Part shown: in pieces, positions 34,771 through 47,260 of the stretch
How the letters are laid out: each line of letters opens with the position of its first letter
Position numbering within the stretch: the first letter of the stretch is position 1
Source: Solenopsis invicta
Lineage: Eukaryota > Arthropoda > Insecta > Hymenoptera > Formicidae
Assembly (NCBI RefSeq): GCF_016802725.1
Contig: NC_052671.1
Location: 14,403,231-14,467,230 of the forward strand
Direction: 5' to 3'
Length of the DNA: 64,000 nt
Notes under the pieces: generated by a model
Seen by the model: the letters and a program-made list of their open reading frames with translations, nothing else
Told to the model about the DNA's origin: nothing
Databases searched by the model: none
Position numbers and translations under genes: made by a program

Positions 34771-35626
34771 TGATCGAAAGATACCGTTTTACAATTGTAT
34801 CAATCAAAGCTTCAATTCATCTCGCGTTACAACGAAAGACGTAAAACGTAAATTATTGCAAGCGATAATTGTTGACATGTTATTTTACGATTAATAACAC
34901 AATAGGTCGGCCAAACTGTAGTCACATTAGCTCGTGTTTCTGAATAATTTGCATCGTAATTCTGCTCGCTCGCAACTCATTCGAATGCTGAAAAATCGAT
35001 CCGGCACTGTCTCGAAATAATTCGCAAAGGGGTTCATAGAGCCGTCTAGCCGGTTCGCGTTCGAGCCAGCGACAGAGTCTACGCGATGGGAAAGAGCAGT
35101 TACTATTAATAAACATAGGCGCAATTGTTATTCGACGTTTTTATATTTGCATACGGCGAATCAGGCAGGCCCTGGCCCTTCGCAGCGCGCGGAACGCAGA
35201 AAGTAGCGGGAACACATCGCGCCCGAAAGAGACCCGGCGCGCGGACTTATATTTGCCGATTGTCATTAAGATTTCTCGTCATGGACGTAACGCTGAGTTT
35301 CATCTCTCTGCATAATTAATAAGATTACCTTGCACACGTGCACGTATATATGAGTTAGCGCCTGAGATAATCCGTTGAAGAAAATTATACCGCACGCAAA
35401 GACAAATTATGTAGCAAATATACGTAAATGTAACGAGTGCATCTTGCGCTCATAAATATGTGCATTATTAATATTATTCGTCCCGAGATAAATATTTCTG
35501 CTGTGAAAAATGTTTCTGCAAAATTTGCTGTAGCGCAGTCGTACGGAATAATCGGCGGTTTATCATCTCAAAATTCTAATAATATACGTCATTATAAATC
35601 TGTTAGCGTAACGCATTACTTTTGCA

Positions 35627-35661
35627 AGTGTGTGTGTGTATGTGTGTGTGTGTGTGTGTGT
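35627..35661. repeat. (GT)n microsatellite
   Basis: About 17 GT units with one TA interruption. Confidence 0.9.
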
Positions 35662-36040
35662 TGTATCTCAAGTTACAATCTCAGGTTCCGCCGCGAGACA
35701 TTTAAACGTAAAACGCGACTAATATATCCCAAAGCGATCGCTATCAGCGCGGCGGGCAGCGTTACGCAACTATATCGCAACTATAGACGACGAATATGTG
35801 ACATGTGCGACGCGTAAAGACAGCCTCGTTGCACCATCATTTTGGCGGGACGTCTTTTCCGATTCGGTTATTATCAAACTGCCGAGAGTGATGCGTATGT
35901 GTACGAGCCGCGCGATGTATTCCCCAAACAACGAATGCCGGCGGTAAACGATCGCATTGCGCAACGTGAAATAATTACGGCGCAAACAACACGTTTGGCC
36001 CGACTTGATACGCGTTATACAATCGTTATACAATGCTATG

Positions 36041-37390
36041 CGCGGAGAACACACAAGTGAATGATTCGATCGGAGCGCAACGCGACGCTACGTCCGCGCT
36101 CGTCTCTCTCTCTCTCTCTCTCTGACGCGAAAATATGCAACGTGTGCACATCGGCTCGACGACGCGGACAATTGCATCCCTTCTAGAAGCCATTCGTGAT
36201 GAAAGTCCACCATGGCGCGACGTCCACGGGGGCAATGGGGTAGTCGGGTGTGGGAGTTACATTCCGGCCGAGATTAATTCGGAGCAAAGAGGAATTTAGC
36301 ATCTATCTCTCCCGGGCGGCCGTAGCTCCCTCCCCCCTTCCGCCCTCCCGCGCGCGCGCGCCCGTATACTCGCGCGCTACCGTTTTCAAGCAATTATTTC
36401 AGCAACATTGCAAAACGATCGCGCTGCGCCTCCACCGCGGCGTGGCGGCCGCTAGCGCGCTGCCATGCCGTGTCGCTGCTGCATCGCTGCACATTGCGTG
36501 TCCGAGCGCGGCGCGGCGGCGGATGATGCATCATCGAAAATATCTGTTGCCGTAAACGTTGTAAACAAGCGCCGTTACACATTGTTATCGGTATACGCAT
36601 TTACGTATTGTTTACAGACCGAGAGCGATGATAAAAACGTAATTTGGCCGAGTTACACTGGTGTGGCGTTTCACACTGGTTATTATGCTGTAACTCGGCG
36701 CGGCGCGTTAGGATACGTTTTTATCGTTATTGTAATCTTTCTCCGGGTCGGTAAGGCGTAAAAATTCGAAAACGGCGAACAAAGCGGCGCGCGGATTTAT
36801 TGCACGAATGATCGATATGCAAATCGCTATCGCGAAAAAAAATTCCAGATGCCCGCGTCCGTTGGGCTCGTGAACGAAACTTGCTCCTTGCTCCTCCTCG
36901 CTCAGTGTTTCTTATCCAAATCGATTTCATACTCGCGCAGCACCTGGCGGTTTTTCTAGGCCCTGTCCCCTCAATTCGCGATGACACACATTCAGGGCAG
37001 GACACGCACCGTCGAAAACACCGAGAGCGAGAGACGCGTATAATAAGCTGTTTAATAATCAATGCGCGTGGACCAATAATTACGAATCGCGGAGCGGGTA
37101 TGCAAAAGAGTAAGAGATCGTTCCAGACTGGTTTCAGACAATGACATCTCCGGTACGATCGTATTATGAGTATAATATGCCCTGCGCTCTGGCCCTTGAT
37201 TTCGATACGCTCTCGATTATGTCGTAATTTCGATATGCTAAGGCGGCCGCGCCCCTTTCTCACGTTCGCCAAATTTTCTTTTATCTTATTTACGTTTGCT
37301 CGGTGCATCTTCAATTAGTCAACTGTCAACCACATTCGCATTAACAATTTGAGCAGCGTGCAGTTATTCGATATACATATATTCGCTGTA
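36041..37390. other. CpG-rich intergenic block, possible regulatory DNA
   Basis: Contains a (CT)n run (36103-36122) and GC-rich sequence with CG runs around 36345-36540. Frames on both strands are equally long and composition-driven. It might be an enhancer or UTR exon; nothing decisive is seen. Confidence 0.4.
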
Positions 37391-37776
37391 GACTTTGCGT
37401 TATTCGATAAAGTGATTTAACATTTCATATATTTGCAGGCTTGATTTATTTTTTAATTAAATTAGGTTAATGTTAATGGCTTATAAAATAAATTTATTTG
37501 TATGTTAAAAGTTACATGAATAACAAATCAATTAGTTACAAGTTACGTTAAGATTAAATTAAGTTAGATTCAAAGTTAATTTCAAAAAGTATTGTTTATA
37601 TAAAATTAGATATTCTTAAATTTTTTAAGTTAAAACATTCTAATAATTATAACACGTATCATCAAATTTTACACATGATTTGTAGATTAAATTTACAGTA
37701 AAATAACAAAGAAATATTGTTTTTTTTTTAAGTAGAAATGTATTTTTTCTTTTACAATTTTTTTCTTTTACATATA

Positions 37777-37995
37777 CAGCCTTGGCCAAAATTACAAAGC
37801 ACCTTGTATTTTTTAAATACTTTCAACTGGAAAGATTCAAACAAAAATTCAAACGTGAATTATTCTTTGTTTCAAGAACCCTTTAAATTGATGTATAATA
37901 CCAGTATAATAATCAATTTGAAATAATACAAATAAATTAAACAATTTCAGATAAATGAAATAAGTATAGTTGTCTTATAATTTTGGTCAAAGCTG
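37777..37995. mobile_element. Tc1-type MITE with CAGC(C/T)TTG(G/A)CCAAAATTA ends
   Basis: TA duplication at 37775-37776 and 37996-37997. The left end CAGCCTTGGCCAAAATTACA and the inverse of the right end CAGCTTTGACCAAAATTATA match at 17 of 20 positions. The CAGC-TTTG-CCAAAATTA end is typical of Tc1-like transposons. At 219 bp with no frame it is a deletion derivative. A transposase source is not in the window. Confidence 0.85.
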
Positions 37996-37997
37996 TA

Positions 37998-40140
37998 TAA
38001 ATTTTTAATTAGGAAAAAAATTAATATAGCTTACATGTTTAAAAAAAATTAGTTAATGTTAAAAATTAAATCATTAAAAATTAACTAAGTTACATAAGTT
38101 AAAGTTATTAATTTTGTAACCTCATTTAACTTTTAACTTTTTAATTAATTATCACCTCTCTATTGGTTGCAATTAATAGGCAAACAATTTTCCGTTGGGC
38201 GTATCAATGAAAGTTACAAATCCGACGTAAGAATCTTGTGGATATTCATTTGGATTTGTCGAAAAATGTGATAAAATGTCATAATTTTCCTAAAAAGCAA
38301 AAAGAACAGTAAGAAAAAGAATTTTTAATTTGCGTTTAACTCTTTATTTCCGATTTACAGGTGTTATAGAGTAATATTGGAAAGTGGCACTTAGTCACAG
38401 CCATCGTTGCAAAATCTACTCATTGTATACGCGCGCCCGACTAAAGGTTAATAAGAATCTGGTCGTATCAGATATGTGAAAGCTTAAAATTACTTCTGCT
38501 TGTAACTTTATTTACGAATTTTTCGACGCGAAAGGAAGTAAGTGCGCTCAACATTTAATTGATGCGTAAAAACATCTGCGAGCACACGCTCTCGGCCGTG
38601 AAAAACATTAAGAAGCCGGAAACTACCGGATCCTGGGAACACTCGAGGCAATCTGTCAATCCTAGCACCGGTTCGATTCAATGAGATATTCGGATTAATG
38701 GCTTGGATCCATCGTGTATACGCAAGAATCAGCGTCCCATCCCGGAACCCACGGTACAATGGTCCCGATACACAATGAGAGGAAATATCCAAGATATGCA
38801 AATATCGGGCGCGTTCCCGATCATCTTCGGCGTGCTGGGCGGAAAAGGGTTCGAAAAAGACGGGGCGCACATGTTCCGAGCATTTGCATACCTCCCGATG
38901 CACGATTTGCATATGGAGAAATTTGCATCCCGCGTACACACTCGCGGCGGAGACGGAGCGTCTCCCGACCGGTCGATCGAAAGAAATTCGGGTATCGGTA
39001 CAATCCTCCTCTCACCCTCTCGTCTCGTCTTCTCATAGGTATGCATATGACTGTCTATTGAAAGGATATGGGCGAGGGGGGCCTGAGAAGGTCCTCGACG
39101 TAGAAATAATATATTAAGGGAGCAAAATGGTGCTAATACCTTTGTGCCTGATCTACGGCGAATAATCCCGCTTTTTTCCCTTTGTGGAAATCCTAATGTA
39201 TTTTCATTCTCGTTGTGTGTTCCCGAATCACTTCTGAGTTTGAGATCTTCGAGTGGATCGAAACGCAACGTGTCGGATGTGTCCGGGAACTTTATCATTG
39301 CGACACTGGGATTGTAGAATAGCAAAGTTGAGTACCAACTGTATGACGAAATTGTTTTTATATGTTAATGTTTCGAGCTTGAATTATCTTAAGCGTATCT
39401 ATTTTAAGCGTAAAAAAATCATATATTTAGAAGGTACAAAAAGTTAAAAAACTTCAACAATTATATAGCGTATTATTATATTTAAAGCGAAACTCTAATA
39501 ATGTTGCATTAAAATTTCAAACTAATTGAATAGAGAAAACTAATAATTAGATTATAAAATAGAATAAGTTAGATTAGTTTTATACATGGCCTCTCATGAG
39601 AAATGCATCAAACTAATATATCATTACGTTACTTTTAAAAATGCTTAATATTATATAATATATACAAAAATTATATGAATAGTTAGAAAAATCTTTTATA
39701 TACTCTTTGCTAAAATTTAACTCCATTTATCTGTTGCTTTTTTTATACGAGTTGTATACAAGTTTATATATATATATAAGTAAAAGCTAATAAAGATATG
39801 CTTATGAATTAAAAAAATATAATAAAAAATTTGGCAACTTTGTTGAAAAAATATTTTAAAGAAAGTGTTACAAAGATATTACTTAAAAACTAAGTCGTTG
39901 TAAAATTCCAGAGTAAATAAATATTGAAGTATGCGCAGTAAGTATTGAAATGCCGCAAGCTAGTTGCCTAATTACAGTCGCACCCGATATTTTTAACGAC
40001 ACGACTAATAGTAAAATAGATAAATAGTATGCATAAACAGTATGTAAAATCTTAACGGTTATCAGAAGCACTTCATTAATTTAATTTTTCTTACCAGATA
40101 ATACAATCAAAAGTGTTTCTTTCTGATTTTATTAGACTTT
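37998..40140. other. Intergenic DNA, no gene seen
   Basis: AT-rich at 38.0-38.4 and 39.4-40.1 kb, with a more balanced block at 38.5-39.3 kb. Frames there overlap in several phases on both strands and lack any motif. Confidence 0.55.
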
Positions 40141-40145
40141 AAATA

Positions 40146-40550
40146 TGTCAAAATACAAACGTAAATAAGAAATGCGTATTTTTTTATAAGTACAGAGTCA
40201 CACGTTACGAAAGTGAAATACTTTATAACAATAATCAGTTATTTTCTCTCGCAGCAAATATCGTTGAAAATTATAAGAAATAAAATAAAATTTTCATATA
40301 TAGTAAATTGGTAATTTTAAATAAAAGGTAAAACAAATTTTTTAGATCTTTAATAAAACATTTTTTAATAATTTTATTAGAAAACATTTTTAAAAATCAT
40401 TATAAAATACTCTTCAAACGATTCAATTTTTTTCTACTTCTTACAAATCCTTTGGTAACGTTCACTTTGAAAAAAAATAACCATTTTTTTTCAAAAAGTG
40501 TTAAGAACAAAAAAATACGCATTCTTATTTTTGTCTATATTTTGATACTT
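40146..40550. mobile_element. Element with long (~50 bp) terminal inverted repeats
   Basis: The left arm runs from GTCAAAATACAAACG into AAATAAGAAATGCGTATTTT (40165). The right arm is its inverse, from ATACGCATTCTTATTTTTGT to ATTTTGATAC (40514-40547). The AT-rich core has no frame. Non-autonomous; family not assigned. Confidence 0.65.
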
Positions 40551-41060
40551 GGTTCTCTGGTCAGTTAAAACCAATGGTGATCCCATAAAATCAAAACATA
40601 TATTAAAATTAAAAAAAAAAAATATTATTTTTAATAATATAAACCTTTCGCTGAGATTCCAACAAATCTAGCTTATATAAATTACACACGATGACACGTC
40701 ATGCATACGATAACGATAGCATATCTATTCACCTAAGAATACCTAAGCCTCACAAAAGTAGAAATGCATACTACATATATCTTTATTTGTTGATGCGCTC
40801 TTCAATCGGTGTGAAAAATGGAATGGAACCAATCGCGCTGAATGCACTGTCTAGCCGTCTCCGGGGAAGAAAGAGGTTTTTCTCGGCTGCCGGAGTGTTT
40901 CTACCTGTCACGTTTGTCCGTATCCACGAGCCCGCGTCTCACGTTTCCAATTGTAGGACACCCCCGGTGGAAGAGCGCCGGGCGCTGAATGCGTATCGTT
41001 TTCCGTACACGACACACGTAACTTCTTTTCCACCGATATACGTGCTTTTCCACGCGCACA

Positions 41061-41152
41061 ATGGACAATCGGCCATCTCTATACTACCTGCACCCGACTT
41101 TTCTCGATCTTGATTTCCAGGGTTGATCCGGGTCAACGAGCAAAAGTGTCGG
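41061..41152. repeat. Two-copy direct repeat, copy A
   Basis: Core words CTACCTGCAC, GATCTTGATTTCCAG and GGTCAACGAGCAAAAGTGTC. Offset from copy B is 458 bp. Unlike the MITEs it lies in GC-balanced unique DNA and has no inverted ends. Confidence 0.85.
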
Positions 41153-41521
41153 TTTCGAAAGTGAAGAAAACATTCTAGACTCTTTGCGTTGGCTCTCCGA
41201 ATATTGACTCACGCCGCCTTCTCCATCCACCTCTAAACGATCGCTTCTTCGAATAATCGCGCTTTTCTTTGTTTTCGCAAACGCGCTGCATTTTCATACA
41301 ATAATTAACGCGTTGCAAAATCACCGTTTCATTTATTTACCAGTTTTTAACTGTGAAAGACGAGGCTGATGTCGAGAGAGAAAAAAACCAGTTGATGTAT
41401 TTAAATTGATTATCGTTGGCGAATGACGTAACGAGAAATCTAGATTAGGGGTATTATTATGGCAAGATTTTCGAAAGCATTGTATCCATTTTTCTAGTTA
41501 GATAGTAATGCTTTTCCGCCC

Positions 41522-41610
41522 AATGAATCACCGTCTGTATGCTACCTGCACACAATTTTCCTGGATCTTGATTTCCAGAATTGATCCAGGTCAACGAGCA
41601 AAGGTGTCGG
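41522..41610. repeat. Two-copy direct repeat, copy B
   Basis: Same order of words as copy A: CTACCTGCAC, GATCTTGATTTCCAG, then GGTCAACGAGCAAAGGTGTC. Similarity stops on both sides within about 90 bp, so a short segment is duplicated or conserved. Confidence 0.85.
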
Positions 41611-43799
41611 CCACAAAACCTACCTGAAATGCTGTAAGTTTTCCGTTGAAAACCTCCGGCTCGACTTCGACGTATGCCGCGTAAGGCGATCTTAATCGAC
41701 TTTTATGGTCTCTTTCTCCGATATTTTTCTAGGGCAATGTACCATCACTCAGGCTCACGCTTTGCGCGCAAACACCGCTAATCGCCGTCTAACTCATTGA
41801 TCATGAGCTTATAAATGTCTTATTAAATCGTTATACATCAATTTAACGATATATAGCGAATCTAATATATTTCTGGCGCCGGCGATACTATCAGTTATCG
41901 TGACTGTTTATGCTAAGTGAGTTATACTTTCCTCGCGTATTCGACGTTACTTCGCGTTACGAAATATCGTTGTACTTGCCACGCCGTAGAGGCATCGAGT
42001 TCACGTCGCAACGGCCACGAATGTCCCGAGATACGCGGACATTATCGCGGTGCAATGCTAATTCATGCCCATCGATCCACAACCCCTTCTAACGATCGAA
42101 AGACAGAGGAGGCTCGACCTTGGCGCGGCCCCTCCACCTGGCCCAATAAAGGAGGGGTACCCCGCGTGCACACGCTGGCACGCACACCGCCGAGCCTCCA
42201 CGTACGTGCACGCATGCACGCTCAACGCATACATAGACGTCTCTCGTCTTTTTTTTTCTCGCCACGTACACCGTATGTGTCATACGATCCGCCTTTGCAC
42301 ACAGGAGGTATACCTCTACACGAGGGTTTTTATCGGGCACCAGGAGCCTCTCCCCCTCTGGCCCTTCCGACTCCCCTACCCGTGTGTGCGCCTGTCTTCA
42401 TGTCCGTCTTTGGCTCCCATATGCATTGGCACGTATGTGCCGCTCGAGTACGTATATATGTATACACGCGTAAATATGGTAATTCACCACCATCGCCGGA
42501 GATATGTAAATAAGTTAGATTTGAGTTCTGTTGCGGGCCGGAGGGACGCACGAGGAAGTTCGATGGGAACTGTACCGAAGGAAGGAAGAACGAGGAGGGA
42601 GTGCGCGATCAAGAAACGGAAAGAAAGACAGAGAGGGGGCTAGAGAGATAATGCGTAAGCGCCTTAGTAGCCACACACATGATCCGGGCGACCGGATCCA
42701 GATTTATTGGTTCCTCGCTTATACGAGCGAGATAGGGAGGGAGGGGGGCGGGGAAGATAGAGAGAGAAATCGAGTTCGGAGGGCCGTTTGGTGTGAACGG
42801 AAGCCAGGGATTTTACGATCTTGATTCAGAAGCAACGTGCGCCTCGACTTCGTCCTTCCACGGGCTATTAATCTGCCTGCGATCCGTAAATGCGCGTATA
42901 GCAGTATAGACGAAGAAAACGACGCAGTTGCGGACACTTGCGTCTCCTTTCATCAGCAGTTTCAAAGCCCATGCGGATAGATTGATTCTCCTATCACTGA
43001 TCTTTTACCGATTCGCGACGGTCGCAGCAGACTGGAAAACGAGAAACGTCTCTCGTTCCTCGGAGAGATGTATTAATCTCTGAAAGAGTTTTCATTTAAA
43101 TTTGCATATCTACAAGTTGACAAAACTTGTCGTATATATTAAACTGGCGATGACATTCGAAGAAATAAAGGGAAAATCGTGCGGAATAGAATCATGGAAA
43201 CCACCGTCATAGTAAGGGTAATCGACAATTTCCATCTGAAAAGGAAATCTCGAAAGTTACGAGAAACGATTCACGCGCGCTATCTTTAGCTACCAAAAAT
43301 ATTTAATGAAATTCTCGGCGCTGGCACCAGTCGTTTATTTATAGATAGCCAATAAAAGAGAAGACTGATTTTTTGTGTAAGGAAGAAATCCGGAAAATTA
43401 ATATTAAATTAACTCATCACCGGTTAGTTACTGACTACATATTCATCATCAATTTTTGCAAAGTAACTACTGTCTAGTCACAGAAAGAATGACAGCAGAC
43501 GGCTATTGCTAGACAATAACTGGATCATACATTTTAGGATTGATCAGCAGATTCAGATTGAGATTATCTCAGATTGACAAAATCTGTCCACATAATGTAA
43601 TCTATTACATATTTTCAGTACTAATATCGGCATTTAGTACACACGATCCCTATATAATAACGAACCATATAGCTCAAGTAGAACAACGAGTCACAACAAT
43701 TTATAATGACATCAAAGTCAATTGTCATTGATCGAAAAGTAACTTTTAATAATCATTTCGCAGTCATTTTGATGTCGTGATGATTTTTGTCTGCTTGGG
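41611..43799. other. Intergenic DNA with a CpG-rich island at 41.9-42.9 kb
   Basis: Frames of up to 198 codons at 41917-42643 overlap in two phases and are rich in His, Arg, Pro and Tyr from CAC/ACG repeats, with no domain. Purine-rich DNA follows at 42560-42780. No supported gene. Confidence 0.5.
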
Positions 43800-44196
43800 C
43801 AGCACACACTGAGAGAAAAATCTGTAGTGGTGCCAACTATAAGAGAACAACCATACAAACTTTGTTAATAGTTTATAATGCATAGTTAACTATATTATAG
43901 TTATTGCAACTAAGTTAATGGTTAAGAGAACTAATATAAAATAGTTGTAGTATGATATAATATAATAATTACAACCATTTTATATTAGTTCTCTTAACCA
44001 TTAACTTAGTTGCAATAACCATAATATAGTTCACTTAACTATATATTATAATTCTATTAACAAAATTTGTATAGTTGCCACCACAATTTTTTCTCTTATT
44101 GTCAGTGCAGAATATTCCAGCAATGTTACAGTCACATTTTCAACGTTTCTGCAATATTTCAGAAATATTGCAATGTGGCTGAAATGTTCTGTGCTG
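43800..44196. mobile_element. Small TIR element (CAGCACAGAA ends) split by the hairpin MITE
   Basis: The right end inverted reads CAGCACAGAACATTTCAGCC. The left end reads CAGCACA, is interrupted by the MITE, then continues GAATATTCCAGC. Removing the MITE and one CA restores CAGCACAGAATATTCCAGC, matching the other end. Original length is about 94 bp. Confidence 0.75.
43807..44107. mobile_element. Hairpin (fold-back) MITE, nested in another element
   Basis: The 301-bp element is one long imperfect palindrome. The left arm CACTGAGAGAAAAATCTGTA through AACTAAGTTAATGGTTAAGA reads again inverted in the right arm, with arms of about 140 bp and high identity. CA is duplicated at 43805-43806 and 44108-44109. 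Its termini belong to the CACTGAGAGAAAA family found at 47 kb. It could form a long snap-back RNA. Confidence 0.85.
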
Positions 44197-44297
44197 TATA
44201 AAGAGATACAATGAAAAGATGAATATAAATAATCCAGATTATGGCACTGCATTACTATAGTAATAGATAATAGTTTATGTAAGACACAACTTTTCCA

Positions 44298-44433
44298 CCC
44301 CGTACAGCATGTAATATTGCAATATAACAACAATATTGCTGCAATGTTGCTATAATATTACAATATTGCTGTAATATTACTGCGATGTTGTAATATTGTC
44401 GCAATATTGTTGCAATATTACGTGCTGTGCGGG
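44298..44433. mobile_element. Small TIR element with CCCGCACAGCACGTAATATTGC ends
   Basis: The left end CCCGTACAGCATGTAATATT and the inverse of the right end CCCGCACAGCACGTAATATT match except at two positions. The core is built of AATATTGC/GCAATATT words. 136 bp, no frame. Its ends share ACAGCA(C) with the element that stops 100 bp upstream, so the two may be related. Confidence 0.75.
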
Positions 44434-44440
44434 ACCTCAT

Positions 44441-45500
44441 GATTAGACAACCACGAGATTCAATTTCTACTAGACTAATTTTGCAACATATAACGTTTTT
44501 ATATTGCCTAAATATTGAGATAGTCTCTTCGTACTCGAACTCCGTGCATCGGAAAATTTCGAGTGATAAGGCGAGTATTCCGATTGACCGATTAATCAAT
44601 CGCATTGTGCACAAATGTAACGTTGCTTCGTAAAAGGTGGAGGTAAATAAAAAAACTCGCCTCTAATCGACAAGCTCTGAACTCATTATCAGTAGCTCTT
44701 CGTGTAGTTGTGTCACGCGTTCTTCGAAGATTCGGAGGCCCGAAATCGGCGGACGCTGTTTGCAAATAGCCGACAAAGAGGAAATAAATCGCGTTTCGTG
44801 TGATTTCGGTAGGCGGAAACCGGTTTCCACGGGTCGCCCTATCGTTGGCACGTACCGTGCACACATCAGAGGCAGAGATACGAGTGCGCACGTAAGTTAA
44901 CTACAAATTAGCATAAACGTACATATGCCCACTGACGAGAGAAGGGGAGAGAGAGAGAACTCGCCCCCTTCGTTTCGGTCACGACTGTTCCGCCGCGGCT
45001 ATCGAGGAGGAAGGTAAAAAGTAGCGCGCCGCTCATACTGAAGCGATCTATCAAGTCGTGGTAAAAATTCGAAGCGACCCTCGTATAGCCGATATACTGA
45101 CGACAGATAGCATCGACCCCGGGGTATACCGGGTAGCGTAACGCAAACGGAGTAATGAGAGCCGGACAAGACGGGAGAACGCTCGCTTGTGTGCGTCGAC
45201 GCTTGGGCATTGTGTGCCTGCTGACGGCTACCGTTCTCCATCGTATATACATATAGCGTATCGTTATTATTACCTTCACGGCACACTGGACGTACCGCCG
45301 CGCGGCAAATAAATTTCACGGCTTCGATTCTTTGCGCCGATATATCAGACGATTTCGCGACGCGCTCCAACGCGATCGGTACGCCCGTATTATTCGTGCT
45401 CCAATTCTCGGCCGCGACGTATTCGACGAGTAAAGTCTTCATTGATGCAAGGGGCAAGCGTACGATCAAAATTCAGGAGAACTAAGACGCTCGAACTGAA
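44441..45500. other. Intergenic DNA, no gene seen
   Basis: CpG-rich at 44.65-45.45 kb. Frames on the minus strand overlap in different phases with no motif. Confidence 0.55.
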
Positions 45501-45514
45501 TAAAGTAATTAAAA

Positions 45515-45783
45515 CAAAATTTAGTACCTTCAGCAAAGGTTATTTAATGGAGATATTTTTCATCGGCAACCAATTATTTTGTCTTATATAAAATTGCGAA
45601 ATGTATGAATAAAAAAAAATATCGGTTTATATCAATCAAATAACTTTATTCGGTACCAAACAAATATTTTTAGCTGCAGAAAGAGCTAAACTTTTTGTTA
45701 TGCATATAAAACAAAATATTTGATTGCCGTTAAATAATTCTCAGTTAAACAGCTTTTGCACTAATATTTTTTTTCCCAGGGTA
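45515..45783. mobile_element. Inverted-repeat MITE-like element (approximate ends)
   Basis: The left arm from GCAAAGGTTATTTAATGG to CAATTATTTTGTCTTATAT (about 45532-45590) is inverted at 45700-45765 (ATATAAAACAAAATATTTGA through TTTGCACTAATA). The right end, inverted, reads CCTGGGAAAAAAAATATTAG. The left terminus is not clear. Confidence 0.6.
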
Positions 45784-45789
45784 CTTAAT

Positions 45790-47090
45790 TTATTTTATTT
45801 TTTGAAAATTCCACGGAGTGATCTTAAATGACACAATATAATTCAATATTTTCGTAAATGGAATTGTGTGTGAAATACAGTGTATTTCAACATTCCTGCA
45901 AACTGAATTTTTTAAAGTCGCAAGAAATTAAAGTTGACCGAATTAAATCAGATTAAACGGGATATAATGCCAATACATGCCAAGCACAGATCTTCGTTTG
46001 AACAGCGAAATATGTATTATCTTGACGTATTACAAAGCGTAGACGTTTCGACCCTAAGTTAGGACCATCTTTACATTGATGTGCATATTACGTACTGTTT
46101 AACGGTTATAATGTTGACTTTTTTTAAGAATAAAATAAAATAAAATAAAAGAGCTTCATTTATAGTCCAGGTACCTGAAGTTCCTGATAAAAAAAGTAGG
46201 CAATGCCTTAGTATTAGATTTCTAATAATATGTGTTTAATAAATGTTAATCTGTCTCTTTTGTTCTCTCTAAAAATAAAACATCTACTATATTGTGTTAC
46301 AATGTTCAACACCTATATACAACAGGTGGATACCGTTCTTTTTTATTCCCTTTTCTTTAAAATTGTAACTCGCATCGATTCGAGTACGAGAGAGGGCTTC
46401 GAAATAAATACTGTTTCCGACCAAGGCTTTTTATTATCAATATGGACTGCTACCGATGCTAACGCGAATCGCACCCTCGACTCCTACGAAATATACGTTA
46501 CGAACGGGAGCTGTGCTAAAAGGTAGTTCCAGCTGTGCGTGAGCATACGAAAAGTCGATTAAAATCTCATTTTATCCTTCCAAGAGCGCGGGGGCTTCCC
46601 TCCACCGGGTGGTGCGATTCAATCGATCGGCAGATCGGGCCCGCCGATTACGGACGGACACGAGGTGAGAGCACCTGTTCGCGAACGTCTCGCCCTCACT
46701 TTGAAATGCCCTGTACCTTAACTTTACGTGCGCTCGGCTCGCAGGTACGTACGTATAATACACACACGCGCCGTCGTCGCTCGAGTGCCGATAGCAGGCG
46801 CACGCGGCCACGCTGACGCACTCACACGGACGCACTTTCGTCACGCGTCTCTGAACAATGGCATTAATAGGCCCTGGCGAGTTATTAATTGCCGGTGCCC
46901 GCCGGATATGACTGTCTATAGCTTCGTTCGCCGAGCGAACGTTCCTAATATCTGTGGTATTCCGTCGGTTGGGTCTTAAATCAGGCGCAGTCTTTTCAAC
47001 GTACTTTACGCACAACACACACACACACACAGACACGCGCGTGTGTGCGAATGTCCGTCCGTGTGAGAGCGTCGATCCTCGTGCAAACGA
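45790..47090. other. Intergenic DNA, no gene seen
   Basis: AT-rich start with an (AAAAT)n run (46128-46149), then CpG-rich DNA from 46.5 kb and an (AC)n run (47014-47036). Confidence 0.55.
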
Positions 47091-47260
47091 ACGGGAAAGT
47101 GCTCGTCTTAAGAGTATTCACAAACATGGTCTCACAAACTCGTCTCACTTGTTCTTTATTCATTTTTTTAAATAACTTTTTGCTGCATCAGATGAAGTGT
47201 TGAAATAGTTTTATAAAAGCATATTGTTAAGAGCAATGACAGTTTCTAATAGATTAGGTA

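Larger units (their letters stand above)
30770..36040. other. Intergenic DNA, no gene seen
   Basis: AT-rich to moderately GC-rich sequence with a (CT)n run near 31540-31560, the inverted-repeat element at 33.36-33.84 kb, a (CG)/(TG) run at 34740-34770 and a (GT)n run at 35627-35661. No frame shows conserved content. Confidence 0.55.

Noticed and set aside
36727..37314. 195-codon minus frame
   Set aside because: Starts and ends without gene context and is Arg/Ser-rich with no recognisable domain.
41917..42643. 198- and 192-codon plus frames
   Set aside because: Overlapping phases, composition driven by CAC/ACG-rich sequence, no domain.
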